A stretch of 64,000 nucleotides of DNA from the NCBI GenBank assembly GCA_003415625.1, contig PYIU01000002.1, forward strand, positions 1,674,001 through 1,738,000, read 5' to 3'. Under the pieces are notes generated by a model. That model did no database searches and was not told where the DNA came from. It worked only from the letters and a program-made list of their open reading frames with translations. Position 1 is the stretch's first letter. Each line of letters starts with the position of its first letter. The position numbers and the translations under genes were made by a program. This DNA is from Aquanectria penicillioides. Lineage: Eukaryota; Ascomycota; Sordariomycetes; Hypocreales; Nectriaceae. Positions 22,748-35,864 of the stretch are shown in pieces.

Positions 22748-25112
22748 ATGGACGAGAAGAGAGCGGCGCCGGCCGCCGGTGGAATGCCTCCCTTGGCCAA
22801 GCAGCCACCCAAGAAGAAGAGCTTTGCCACGGTGCTCGGCCTGTTGGCTGCCGTCTCCGTCGTCACTTTCTTCCACCAAAGGCCCTTGGAAACCGGTCGC
22901 CAACGTGTTCTGGATAAGGAACCAGCGGCGCCGTGGTCTTGGAATGATGTGAGTCGCGCAATCCTGGTCAATTGGGGGACCCTCCCTACTACGGACTCGG
23001 GAGTGCCATTGCTGATTGACCGGAATTTGCGTATAGATCAAACCGAGCCAGGATCTGGTTTGGGAAAAATGTTATGACAACAAGTTCGACTGTGCTCGAC
23101 TGGATGTAAGTCACTGCAACTGGGAATTGATGTCCAAATTGCACGAACTCCGTTGTTAACTAGGAACCAAAAACCACCACAGGTCCCCATGGATTGGTTA
23201 GACCCTACCGAACACCATCGCGTCCAAGTAGGTATCATCAAACTGGCTGCCAAGTCACCAGATAAGCGCTTTTCTCCCGTCTTCTTGAACCCTGGTGTAA
23301 GTCTGGCTCTTTTCGCATGAGATGATACATCCAATTGACCGCAATTGCAATTTCAGGGCCCTGGTGGATCTGGAATCCAGCTGCTGAAGCAGACCGGCCA
23401 CCTCATCCAAACCATTGTTGGCGATAACCATGTAAGTGCCACCTCTTGGCTTCGCATCTGTCTCCTACACCTAACATCTCTGACTACCTCTCAGGACATC
23501 ATCAGCTTCGACCCCCGAGGAGGTGAGCAACTGCCGAACCCTCGCAACCCCTAATGATTTTCTATTGTTTTGGTTTAACACTGCTTTCCCAGTCGGCGTC
23601 TCCACTCCGAGAGTCGAATGCTGGGGTTCCTCTCAGAGGCGTAAGCTCTGGTCTCTCCAGGACACTGGTGTAGTTGACGAGCACCCTGGCCTGGAGTATG
23701 ATGCTTACTCCCGCGCCATCGCATACACAGGCCAGTGCGAGTTGGCAATGGCTCACACTGGAATCATGAGCCATCTCGGAACGGCGTCTCATGCTCGTGA
23801 CATGCTTGAGATTCTGAACAAGACTGGTTACGAGAAGCTCCGGTACTGGGGTTTTAGCTATGGAACCGTGCTAGGAGGCGTGTTTGCCGGCCTGTTCCCC
23901 GATCGAGTTGAGAGACTGGTCAGCGATGGTAAGTTTGGAAGCTGGACGTTGAACTACCGTCTAGCAAATACTGACGGGTATCGGCGTAGGAAACTGTGAC
24001 TATCATGACTGGTTCAAGCTCGATCACACCAACTTCCTTAGGGACACTGACACCATCATGGACGCCTTTGATCAGGCCTGCCACGAAGCCGGCCCTGAGA
24101 AGTGCGCACTTTGGGCCAGCTCGCCTCAGGCCGTCCAGGACCGCCGCGCTGCCTTGCTAGAGAAGCTCAAGATGTCACCCGCCCTGGTGCCCGCGATGGC
24201 GCGCCCCTCCGGCCCGGAGATCCCTGAGCTCGTCACCTACACCAAGGTGCAACGCCTCACACAGGGCTTTCTATACAAGCCCCAAAAGCTGGGCGAGCGG
24301 CTGGCCCGCGTCTACGAGGCGCTGGAGCGCGGCGACGGCCTGCCCTACTACGACATGAGCCGTGACCCCTCCGAGGAGGACGGCGGCCAGCTGTGTCTGC
24401 TGGGCGACTCGCCGGCGACGCTGCCGCAGGAGACTGGCGCCGAGATTGATGCGTTCCCGGCCATCATGTGCTCGGACAACGATCCCGTCGAGGATACGCC
24501 CGAGGAGTTTGCTGCGTACATTAGAAGGCTCGAAAAGGTCAGCCGCTGGGCCGGTGCCGTGAACCTCTCGTTCCGGACGCTGTGCCTGGGCAAGACGGTG
24601 AGGCCGAAGTGGTTCATGGACGAAGGTACGCAAGCAGCTGCTGCAGTTGACAACCCACGACGGTGTACGTGACGTGTATGCCATGCTAACAATGCCTTCA
24701 GCAAAGATCAAGGGCGAGACCGCCCACCCGATCCTCTTCATTGGCAACTTGGCCGACAACGTCACGCCCCTGCAAAGTGCATTCAACAACTCGGCCCGCT
24801 TCCCAGGCTCTGTCGTCCTCAAGCAAAACTCCTACGGCGTAAGATGCCCCTTGCTCTGCCCAAAGTAGCCCGCGTATACTGACTCTGCGTGTCATATAGC
24901 ACTGCTCCCTTGCCGCGGCGTCGACGTGCACCGCGCGCCACATCAGGGCGTATTTCCAGCACGGCACGCTCCCTCCCCCAGGCACCGAGTGCGATCCCGA
25001 CCACGGGCTGTTTGATGCCCCGTTAGACCAGCAGGTTGCCACACAGGATGAGCTGGCGTCGGCCATGTCTGAATTGGCGCGGAAGGTTGATATTCACATT
25101 GGGCGTTTGTAG
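22748..25112 (+). CDS. Membrane-anchored TAP-type alpha/beta-hydrolase peptidase
   Basis: Nine exons (22748-22948, 23037-23105, 23183-23296, 23357-23431, 23495-23522, 23593-23928, 23990-24625, 24702-24838, 24900-25112) give 602 residues. A single hydrophobic stretch FATVLGLLAAVSVVTFF (about 26-42) after a lysine-rich start suggests a type II membrane anchor with the enzyme outside the cytosol. NPGGPGGSG (about 126-134) is the oxyanion-hole motif, and the nucleophile is Ser251 in GFSYG. Likely acid and base are Asp505 in GNLADNVTP and His533 in SYGHCS, the C-terminal TAP-like domain. Homologues are tripeptidyl or prolyl aminopeptidases (SCO7095/Tap-like). Every splice restores frame, including a 28-nt exon 5 (DIISFDPRG). 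The substrate is inferred only. Confidence 0.9.
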
Positions 25113-25639
25113 AAGTGGAGCACGAGGGCCCCAGGATGCACAGAATACAGTACTTGGGACTGTTTTTCATTTTGGTTGGTGAGATGGGCGACAGCCATCC
25201 TGATGACCGGGTAGGGTTGTATACTGGGTGTTTATTGGTCGCCACAAATCTGTACGATGTGTATTGTTTCGTGGAGCGTAGAATATAAACAGCTGAGGCT
25301 ACCTAATCTAGTTTGGATGTCGTGAGGGGTGCCGTGGTTTGGAGCGGGAGAGGACAAGCGGCTAATGCTTGCAGAAGGAGGAGCTTCTTGATGATAAATG
25401 AATTGAGTTATTGAAATGAGAGAACAGGCACAAACGCGACAACTATTGTTCGTGAAAAGGCAATACCGCCTCAAGCTCATGCTGTGAGCCGTTTCTTTGC
25501 TCGGCGACAATCATACAGATCTATCTCCCCCGAAGACACTTCGTTCACCTCTAATTAACAAGCACTGCTGAACGCTCAAGACGTCGGGGATAACAACTTT
25601 AACAGGGATCATGCCCCCCCAGAGCCAACCAGGACAGCA
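25113..25639. other. Convergent spacer hydrolase / Par32-like
   Basis: A 527-bp interval between gene 3' ends, probably UTR sequence. Nothing else recognised. Confidence 0.4.
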
Positions 25640-26253
25640 TTATACGTTATGGTGCGCCTTCTCAGGCATCTTCAGTCCCTTATCTACTGCCTCCCTGACT
25701 TCCCGCTCCAGCTTCTCTCCGCGGGCCTTGTGGTCGAGCGCCTTCTTGTGATCGTCCTCCTCGTCCGCCTGCCAGTTTCCCGCGCCACCACGTCCACCTA
25801 GCCCTCCTCGGAAATGGTTGTTCCTCTTGAGGCTGGCGGCGATGGCGGCGGCTGTCTTGTCAGCCATCTCCTCCTGCTCCCGCGCATGGGGCATGTTGGC
25901 TGGGTCGACGTAGTTGCCCGCGCCGCCTCGGCCCGCCCGCGTGGGGACCTGGGCTGAGGAGCGGTCTGGCAGGGGCGCGACCGTCGTGCCTAGGCTCTGA
26001 GCCTCGAGATCCTGTGATTATCACCAATATTTGTAAGTGGGACTGAACTGAGTCAAGGACATTACTGTAGAGGGAGGCGTCGCCACGCGAGCAAGCGAAG
26101 GAGGGAGGAAGAGATTGGGAGACGAAGGCATAGATGGAGGGAAAGGGGGAGGGTGGTGATCACTTTTTCTTCATCATCAGCTTTGGTAGGGGCGTAGAAA
26201 TTTCCAGCCCCTCCACGGCCAATCTTGCGGTAGACGTCCTGATCTGCAGGCAT
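25640..26253 (-). CDS. Par32/DUF3602-like protein with GRGGAGN repeats
   Basis: Two exons (26253-26164 and 26011-25640, intron 152 nt) give 153 residues. Three copies of the family motif are present: GRGGAGNFYAP near residue 12, GRGGAGNYVDP near 55 and GRGGAGNWQAD near 95. In yeast, Par32 (Amu1) with such repeats binds and inhibits ammonium transporters when TORC1 is inactive; shorter fungal DUF3602 proteins are mostly uncharacterised. The C-terminal half is a charged helix with no membrane segment. The intron is long for this window, but both its boundaries and the phase fit, and the joined sequence EEKDLEAQSLGTT is typical of the family. Confidence 0.82.
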
Positions 26254-26732
26254 TGTTGTGATGATTCTCTTTTGGCGCTTGCGCGGGGTCTGAGAAAGGT
26301 TCTAGAAATGCTGTCGGTGAGGAGGGGTTCTGGAGCTGCTTGATTCTTTTATGAGTGAAGATGGGAAGTCAAGTGTCGTGAGACGTCATGATCTGCGCAC
26401 TGATAGAACTGGATGGCAAGGACTCATTCGACTTTTCTCTGCGCCACTAGATATGCGTGGGGGGAATTGTCTTTGGTCCATGGCCGCATCCATAAGGCTT
26501 CCGAGATGCTATCTTGAGTTCATTTTCTGTGTGTCAACGCATTTGGGCATGGGAATAGCCTTGGCGTCGCGCCCGCTGGGACTTTAAGGTTCTGGGGTAG
26601 ATCGACGACCCCAAGAGCACCAAGAACAGCCCGTCGCCCGCCTATGCAAGTCACGCCGCCTTGGCCCTTGTTGGGAACAAATGAACTCTGATTTCGACCC
26701 GACCAGGACGGTGGGGAGGGGGCGAAGAAAAA

Positions 26733-26764
<32 letters not shown>

Positions 26765-29700
26765 GCCCTCAAAGTCGCCTCGGACAATTGCCTTGGTTCT
26801 TTTATTCGGCCATCTCTTCTATTCCTGATGGATGGTTGAGCCTTTTTGACAACATGCTCATCTGGCATTGTGTGCCTGTCAACTACTGGGCCAGGTCTAG
26901 GTTGGGCCAAATTGAGGAGAAAAATCAGAACACCGACAGGCCGACTTGTTTTTAGTGAGGTGATCCATGACCATCTTGCAGGCTGTCCAATGCAGCCTGG
27001 TTCAAGGTCGCTTCTCTCCGGTGCACCACAACAACAATGGAATCCCGATGGATACCCGCGTCTTGACATGCTCCGTCTTGATTCCGGATTTGTGTGAACG
27101 TAGTGTTTGGGACGACGCCTTCGAGCTGGCCGAGATCGGGGTCGATAATGCTCAAGAGACATGCATCCAGGCAGGCGGGCCAGCAGAAACTCCCGCTAAC
27201 ACCTGTCAAGCCTATTTTGATGGCGTTCTAGCCATTGGTGGTTTGATACTGCTCACACATATACACATACATTCGGGAAGGGCGACTTCACTGCATCGAG
27301 ACCAATGGCCGGGATCACCTCCCCAAGATAAGCCATCACGGCCTGGACTGTAAACAATGGCGTTCGGGTACCCGCTGTTCGCTGCGGCAGGGTACCCTCC
27401 TTCACATCCGTCCCAAGCCAAAAAGCGTCGCTGATCTTGGGAGTTGACAACCCAACCCAGGCAGTCGGGAGCATTGTTCACATTCTGACAGACCGTGTTA
27501 GGATGACTAGACAAGCCCCGCAAAGGCAAAGAAGGTCACTTGTCAATTTTCCGAGAGACAATGAGATGATTCCACGTGGACGGTCGATTTGGGGTGGATG
27601 CAGGTACGGAATACAGTGAGGTGTCTGTTTCAGCAGACTTCGCAAGTGATGCCTTGATGACTGTGCCATCAAGCCCCAGTCTGGGTTCCCCGAGCCCTGC
27701 TGGGCCGTTTGTTTGAAGGAGGAGGGCACTGGCACAGTCTGGCTCTGGAAAGACAACGAGGCAGTAGCGCCAATGCCAATGTACCTCCGGGTCCTTGTTG
27801 CAGCACGCCCCCTTGGGACCTGTGGGGTTGAGTCCCGCCTGCAGTGTGACCGTATTCTAATGGTGAGACTCCCGGCATCCTTTATACAGGCATAAGCGGA
27901 TGATATTGAGTAAAGCGGGGAGGCAGCGTCAGAAGGCGGCTGGCGCATACGGCGTCTTCGTTCAAGACTTTAGCCCAGCCTGTCAGATTGTGAATCAACA
28001 GCCCGGTTTCCATGCTCTTATGTACCGCTGCACGTCTTGAATTGCCACTGCAAAGGAGCTAGCTTTCCCGGACTTGGCTGACGACGGTAACGGGCCGCTG
28101 GCGCTGTCGGGATAGCGAGGAGGGCAGGACAAGAAGGGTAAAAAAAAAAGAAAAAAAGAAAAAGAAGTGCCGTAGTCGGCTCCCCTCATCATGATGACGA
28201 CTGAGTCGCTCGGGTCACGCCAGGTTGTTCCCCGAGGCCCACGAATGCCCCTTGATGGGGCAGAGGTTTTGGGACATTGGGAGAGGGCAATGGTGCGTGA
28301 CAGGCCCCGTGTCTCTCCTAAAGCCAGCCACTTTATCCACCCGGCCCCAACTGACACTCAGCCGACGATGCTGTTCGGGTTTGAGCCAAACTCGAATTGG
28401 GAGCGCTCGGGTGCACTGCGGGCCTTGGACTGTTAATCGTGCCCTGTGGCGGGGAGGCGGCGCACCCCGGATCGCCAGCCGTGAGGCCGCTGCATGCGTC
28501 CTTGATGCGAGAAATCGCGAGTGCAGAAATGAGAAAGGGAGACTCTTGACAAGAAGGCTGGACCGTTGCTGGCAGTCCGGAATTTCGATGTCCGAAGAGA
28601 CCCTCGGTAATTAGTCCGGCACGACAACTGTGTCTGCATCTCAACGGGGTTCGCTGGGAATTCGTTATCAAGATTGTTTGAGTGTGGAGAGAGGATACGT
28701 GACGCTGATTGGCTGAGAGAGGTAAGCTTACAACATCTCGATGCCGCCATTGTGGATGTATCTGGGGGACTTAGCACGGGGCCCAGTTGCTATTCACGCC
28801 GAATCCCGCTTTACTGTTGATGGCAAGCGGCCAAGTTCTGATGGTGTGTCATCCATCGATTAGAAAAAGATACGAGGGATGAAAAAAAAAAAAAAACCCC
28901 CCGGTGGCAGTAGCGCATGAAGCCAGGAATAGTAGGGTAGGGTTATTCTAAGTCAATGACGTCGAAGCTGTTTCTAGCCATAATTTTTTTTCCCAATGGA
29001 CGGAGTCGAGAGACCATCTTACGTGTTCAGAAAAAAAAAACCTGGAATCCCTTCTAAGCCCCCAAACCATGTTCGCAGGGAGCAGACAGGAGATTACCGA
29101 CAACCGACGGGGATACCGCCATTGGTGGTTTTGTCCCGCATGGCCAGGGTCTGAAGACAGGCGTAGCGCTGTCAATGCAGTTGCAGAAAGTCGATCATCC
29201 GGTCGTTATCTGAACAAGGAAGTCTTCTAGATAGCCAGGAACGTCTGACGAAAATCCCGAAGCTTTAATTCAGCCTCCGGACATGAGTGCCGAAACTACC
29301 TATATATCAGTAGAGAAAAAGCGATTGATTCATGTCAGTACTGGTATAGAGATGGGAGGGAGAGCCGGGTGTCAAAGCCATGGATGACAATGCAACTAGT
29401 GAAGGTTCGGTCATCTGTCTTCCCCGGATCAGCGCACTCTCGATGCACAATACCTTAAAGCCGGGAAGGCCTACTCGGAATGGCAAAGCACCTTCCGTTG
29501 GCTGCGCCTTCCCCTCATTGACTAAACTATTTGCACCAAGCCAGCCGCTCAGGGCAAACCCGAGCGAACTGAAACTTCCGTTCTAAGTAATGACATCCTG
29601 AGACTACCCCCCATGTACGTACCTGCTTACTTACTCGCATCAATCTGATCTGGACACATCCATGTGACCACGAGGACGAGACACACCAGCAACGAGATCA

Positions 29701-32700
29701 GGTGAACAGGCCAGTGGTGCCCGCTCGCCGACTGGGATGTGCCTTTTTGCTTTGGTATTGAGTCCAACAGTTTACTTTTCTGGCAAAAGTTGTGTAGGTA
29801 TTTCGGCTTGGTGTGTTCTGCCACGAGCATTTATGCCCTCTTACCATGCCCCAACGAGACCGTTCCTTGCCACAGCCCTAACGAGGCTTGGATGCCGCCA
29901 ACGTCGTCTGCCGTACCAGACTAGGTCTATGGGAGGAGCATCATCGATGTACTGTAGGGCACCACCGCCACGATGATATTGGGTACAGTTTTGACGCATC
30001 GTTTGTGCCTTGCTTTTGAATTTTGGTACCTACAGCATCCAACATCCACCCATCCATCCAAATCCACTCGCCTTACGTGAGAACAACGACAGGATGGATG
30101 GGCCAGTGCAGGCTAGAATTATCTTTGACAGATCTCAAGTCAACCCTGAGAGAGAGTGTGTGTGTGTGTGTGATGTACAGCATGTGAGTGAGCATTGTGC
30201 ACTCCCAACAAAAGTCCTGGATTCAAAGGCGCTCCTGTGTGTTGGTGTAGGCACACTCTTGAGTGCTACCCTTTCTGCCCCTTTGCTGCGCAACACCTTT
30301 TTTTCTTCTTCTTTGCCCCTTAGCAAATTCGCCCCCCTGGTGATTGTTCAGGTGCCGCCCGGCCGCCCGTTCAGGCGTGCTTCGAGGTTAAAATTGCGGT
30401 GGCAGCTAAATTTGTTCGTCGAGACTGTGTCTGGACAAGGTGGCAGCGGTGGCACGTCCCAGCTGACGACTCACCTCGCGGAACGCACTCTTGGGGTATG
30501 AATCGCTGGCCGAACAAGGCCCTCCCTATACCGCACTGGGCGGATGGATAATGGCCGCTACAACGACCCCTGGCCGTGGCTTTCCCCTCTCCAGGGCGGG
30601 GCATGCAACTAAGCCCTTTGGGATGTTTCCTTTTCGGGGCCACATTTGCTAACAGCACACCCAAGGGGAAGTGGAAATGGCACCTGGAATGGACCTGGAT
30701 GGGGGTACCCGTGCCCACTGAGGGGGATGCCAGCGCACATTGGATGCTGAGGAAACATCACGGCAACATGGCAACATGGCAGGCAACATAAGAACATGGG
30801 GTCCTGGTATCCTGCTTCGGATTGGGTTGCAAAATCATTGAATTGAGAAGAAAAAGTCGGCCGAGTCGAGGGCCTACAAAAAAAAAAAGACCATAGCTTG
30901 TTTGACCCGAGCTTGCATGCGCACAGCACAAGTTATGTGCGTTCACTTGGAGACGGGTCCTTCGGAAGCCTCCCTGTGATCCCGTCCGTGTTGTGCCTGG
31001 GCTTGGAGGTCTCACTCAGCCTCCTCGCTCGCCATAGCCGTTTCCATCACCCACCGCAGTGCCCACCGCAGCATTGCACAACACAGCCATTGGAAATTTC
31101 TGGCCGTGTCTCCGGGGCCGGGTCAGATCAGACCCAAGCCCATGACAGAATTGAACCCCAACAAAGTTCTCATCTTGCAGCCGAGAAGGGCAAAAACCCA
31201 CCCCGACAATTCAAAGGCACAGCACCTCAGATCAGATCAGGGTGGTTGGCCAACTTACAAGGGCTCGCTCATCAGGGCAGAGCTCGTCCCTAGGGCAGGG
31301 TCGGGCAGGGCCAGCAGACTAGCACGAACGCCTACTAGATGCGGCCGACAGACCACATGGGTGCGGCGGGTGCTCTGGAGCCTCGGACCTCAAGCTCTCT
31401 TGCTCTTGACGACAACTAAAACCACTGCACAGGTCGTAGCAGCTGTTGACTGCTGACTGCAGCTGTTTGACGGCTGGCTGACACCGTACCTGCGCCAAAT
31501 GCATGTTGGTGTTGATTCTTCCTGCAGAAAATGGGCTCCAGTGAATTGCACACAATGCCAGTAATGATTCTGTCTCGCCCATGCCCGTGATATGTTTTCC
31601 CGGACCAAGCATTAAAAAAAAACAAAAAACAATTAACCACCCACTCGTCGCTGACTCACCCCCCTGGCCTTTTGCGGTTCGGCTGCTCGCTCAACTTTTC
31701 CTCATACACCTTCCTCCGCCTCAAACATGTGCCCTTCTGGCTCCATCCATCGTACTAGGGACTCAACGGAGATACAGTTCGACGAGAAGTGTGCAAGGAC
31801 GAACTGATCAACCCCCACTCGCACTCTGCCTGTTTTTGGTCTAATCACTCCAGGCTTTACCGGGTTGGAACAATAACACTTTGGTCTCGGGCTCTCTCCC
31901 TTGGCCTATCTTAGGCAAACAAGCCAAAAAAAAAAAAACCAATGCAAAATAATTATCAGCTGCCTGTTGTTGGATAGCTCCCGGCGGCTGCGTACAGGCA
32001 GCGGTATGGGACTCGGTGGGCTCACAACACTGACTGACCGAGCCCCCAAACAAAGCGGAGCTCTCATGGGGGCCACGAGTGGGTGTCACCACGCTTCGAC
32101 TGTGAGTTAACAGCATCAAGCTTTAGTACAGTACAAATGAGATATCAATGGACGGTCACAGCCTGGCGTTTGGGATTGTGATTCCCGGTCACAGGATCGG
32201 TGCGATACGCACCCGGCCCTGGTCCAGGGAGAGAGCTGCTTTGTAACCGACGCAAGGAGAAACAACCTAGCAAGCAAGCCAGCAAGTAGGCGGAACGTGC
32301 CTCTCTCACTGCCGCTGGAAAACCAAGAATGACGGCGACATGCAAGACACAATCTGGGTCTTTTCGTCCGTGCCAGCGATGCGACAACTGAGTTCGCTGT
32401 TACTAACAAGATGGACCAAGATGATTCATTCGTCGGTGGCCGTCATTGCCTGTTCCAGCCCTGCTGGCAATAGAAACACCCACTCTCTCGTTTCGTCTGC
32501 TCTGACTGGGTCGTGGGCCCCCCTTCTATTTATTGCTCGCTCCAGGTTTCATCCGGTAACACCCCCGTCCTCCGCCCGCTCCAGCATCATCGTGGTGTCA
32601 ATGCAGCAGTCTCCGCCCAGTGCGAGTGAGGCGCGTGAGGTGAGCGAGCCTGAGGAAGAGGCACAACTTCGGCAGTCCGGGGTCCCGTCAAGGGCCATCT

Positions 32701-34225
32701 TGATGGAGCCTGCTCTCACTCTCTCGCCCCGCGCAGCGCCTGGTCAGGCCTGGCGGTATCTGCCCACGGGACCAGTCTCGGATCGGAGACAGAAGTAAAG
32801 GGCATACGACTGGAGAGCGAGGTCCTGCCGGAGTCGGGTGACGGATCAGCCCAGAATCGAGGGATGGTAAACTTGAGGTGCCGATTGTCAACAGACAACG
32901 AACGACTGTCCTGCCAACAAGGCACCACGAACGACTCAGGCTTGTCAATTGCCAACCTTTGTTGCCTCCGACCACGCGTATCCGTATGGGGAGTGAATTG
33001 CCTGTCGTCTTTCAACCCACTTCCAAGCCTCCCGTACCTGACCTCAACCCTACTCCTCCACAGTTGGACACCTGCCTGCCTGCACTGGGCACTGGACACT
33101 GGGCACGGCACAATGGAGTGCATACTGTGCGAAGGCCTCAGGCTAAGCAGGCGGCACGGAGTGTGGGAGGGAGGTGGGAAACGGGCAGAGGAAAACGTGC
33201 AACGCATTTGGGACGAGCACAGGCGCAATGAGTCGGGTACCTCCTTTGCACCGTCCAGTACCTTGCCTCGCCTTCGTCCACAGTGCGGCCGTGTGAACGT
33301 GGCCCTTCAATCAACCACAGGAGCGAAAGGGGAGGAGCCGGCGAGACGAGGACTACGGCTAAGCCCCATTCGACAGCCCACTGCAACTCTCCATCTGGCC
33401 TCTTCCAGCAGTACCTAGCCATCCCCGGCCCAGCAAGGCCCAAGACAAACCAAGGCTCCTCGTCTCTCCCCTCTCTCGAGCACGATACACGCCCTCGTCT
33501 ATCATTGACGCCCCCTTTCGCTGCCAATGTTACCCCCCCCAAATCCCCTCCTCTCCCCCCCTGCCCTACGCTACTCCCTCTCCTTCTTCCTCTTCTCTGC
33601 TGCAGCACCTCAATCGTTCTGATGATCGCCCGGGGGTCAGCGGACCAATAATCCACAAGTCACCCTCCCCACCTGTCCCTATCAAATGGTCGTCCCGCAA
33701 TGGCACACCCCCGGGCGCAGCGAAGCGCAGCACACAGAATCAGAATAGCGCCTGGTGGAAGGCGTTGGAATCGGTTCAAGGCCTTGGCTCCCTCAGTCGC
33801 CCCTCGTTCGCTGGTTCGATTTCCATGGCCATAGCGAACGAGCTCGCCGAGATACGGTAGAGCCCGCCTAGTGACTCCAGTCACATCAGTCATCTTCCAC
33901 TCGAGTCCCGATAATCGCACAGGTGCCAATTCACATAGGCAGCATACTTCAGACGCCGAGTTGGTACACATTGCTAGAACCGCCCCTGCAGCGCCACACA
34001 CACACGCCCTGGACTCACTGCGCTCCTCCCAAAATATTATTTCTCGTCCGCTCTGCTACGCTCCTCGCGAGACCTTACCTCTCACCACTTTCTACACTTT
34101 CCCTCAGCATCATACGCCCACGAATTACCGACAGAAAGCAAGTTGCAGCACCAATCTACACGTCTAGCCTGCGGTCGACCGACTCCCGTCGTGTCGAATC
34201 CCGAGCCTATCCCAAATTCCCAGCA
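26254..34225. other. 8 kb gene desert
   Basis: I found no gene I can support in nearly 8 kb. Open frames are short, overlap on both strands, are rich in R, P, S and H, and lack motifs. The region is rich in A-runs (for example 26727-26762 GAAAAA repeats, 28139-28170, 28880-28895, 30878-30889 and 31925-31940) and has a GT run near 30157-30172. I see no transposase, LTR or heavy AT-biased (RIP-like) block. The last ~1 kb upstream of 34226 is CT/CA-rich and is probably the promoter and long 5' leader of the C2H2 gene. Confidence 0.5.
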
Positions 34226-35864
34226 ATGGCCTCTTCCAAAGTATGCTGCCGCCCTCAGTGACTGATCCGCAACCCTGCGCAGGCCTCTCCTGTCTTGACT
34301 TTGATGCCGTGCTCGGCCAGCTTGCTTCCACCCGTCAAAGGCCCAGATGTGCTGATCTCCTTTGCCCATTCATCAGGAAATGCAGCAGTCCTCGAGGCCA
34401 TTGACGCAACACCGTTCCCCGATGTCGAGTGCCTCGTCGGGCTTGACCGGCCGTCAACCCCACGCTCGAACCAGCTCCCACTCCCTTCTTACGGGCGCTC
34501 TCAATGCCAACCACCGGGTGACTCGCCGCAAGTCTGTCACCACCCCGGGCTCGAACGTGGCTGCTTTGGCTGCTGCTATGCGGGACAGTGAGCGGTCTGC
34601 TGCCATGCCTATTGCCCACGGCCGACGAAACACAATGTCCAAGAGTGCGGCTGCCCGAGCAGCTATTGTCGGTAGCCTCCCCTCTCCGCCCGCCAGCCTG
34701 CCATCCCACAAGTCGATCCCTGATGCGAAGCGTGGACTCAACGAGAGTGCTATCGACGATGACCCAATCGACGGCTCGGCCGATGAAGGGGCCAACAAGT
34801 TCCAAAAGGCTCGCACTAGGCGTGCCAGCGACGGCCAGCCCCTAGCCAAGGACGGCAAGAAGAGCAACAGGGTCGAAGTTCGCTGTGACAAATGTGGCAA
34901 GGGCTACAAGCACAGCAGCTGCTTGACCAAGCATCTGTTCGTCCCCCTCCCTCCACTGTGTTGTGCCCTATCCCATCGTACTCGTCGGATTCCGTCAGAA
35001 CTTTATTGGCCTCGGTGTCCGAATTCGTTTGAGAGTGTTTGCGTGTGAACTAGATTTGTTGACTCGTTGGTTAGGTGGGAGCACACTCCCGAATGGTCCT
35101 TTACCTCGAAGCTTCTCATCTCCAAGCACCAACAAGTACAGCTACTCGAGGCTGCCTCTGTTTTGGTTGCGATGAACGGCACTCCCAAGGACAGTGCGAC
35201 AACTCCCCCCGACTCTGCCAAGGACTTCCAAAGCGAAGGGGAGTCGTCATCGCCGGCCGCCTCGGGATACTCGGACCCCGCCGAACGACAGAGCTCTGCC
35301 GACACCACCCCGCCTCCGCTTAGCGAAGGACTCAACGTCGACAGCGTCTCTTACCGTAACAAACGTTTTAGTAGTGGTGGCTTCTCTCGAAGCTACCAGT
35401 CTGCTCCGTTGGGAAGCTCCTTTGGCACGGGGAGTGTTCCTCGTGGCTCAGGCTTTGGACACTTCCGCCAGCCGAGCAACGATCTCCGGCCAACTTCTTC
35501 GGGTCGCAACGCGACTAACCAGGACGACCGAGATCTCGCGGCCGCTGTCGAGCTGCTTAGCTGCAGTTTTGGTAGCAACAATGGCTCACGAACTGTGACT
35601 CTACCCTCAGACGCGCCACCAGTTCCCCCGCTTCCTGCACAGTATCTTGACCAAGCGAACTCGCTATCCTCGGCGGGATTCATCAACAGTTACCCGAGTC
35701 GTCAGCCTGAGAGCTTTACGCGAGGAGAGATGAGACGTCCTAGTGAGGATGTCAAGATGGAAGAGAGTGGCGAGTCGGTCATGGACGACGATGATTTCGA
35801 TATGCGAGAACGGGGCCGTAGCGAAGAGGAGGACGATGGAGTTTTTGGACGCATGGAGGAATGA
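34226..35864 (+). CDS. C2H2 zinc-finger protein
   Basis: Three exons (34226-34240, 34377-34936, 35075-35864) give 454 residues. The 15-nt first exon (MASSK) joins to EMQQSSRPLTQ. One classical C2H2 finger spans the second splice, CDKCGKGYKHSSCLTKHLWEH (C-x2-C-x12-H-x3-H), followed at once by TPEWSFTSKLLISKHQQVQL, a block I believe is conserved among Pezizomycotina orthologues. The rest is Ser/Pro-rich and disordered, with an acidic tail (MDDDDFDMRERGRSEEEDD). It is probably a nuclear transcription regulator with unknown targets. Intron 2 uses the donor GTTCGT, yet splicing it is the only way to complete the finger. Confidence 0.85.

Noticed and set aside
27262..27900. Cys- and Trp-containing minus-strand frames that resemble a small secreted protein (for example CCNKDPEVHWHWRYC)
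   Set aside because: No in-frame ATG with a signal peptide, no convincing intron set joining the frames, and frames on the same strand overlap. Not enough to call a gene.
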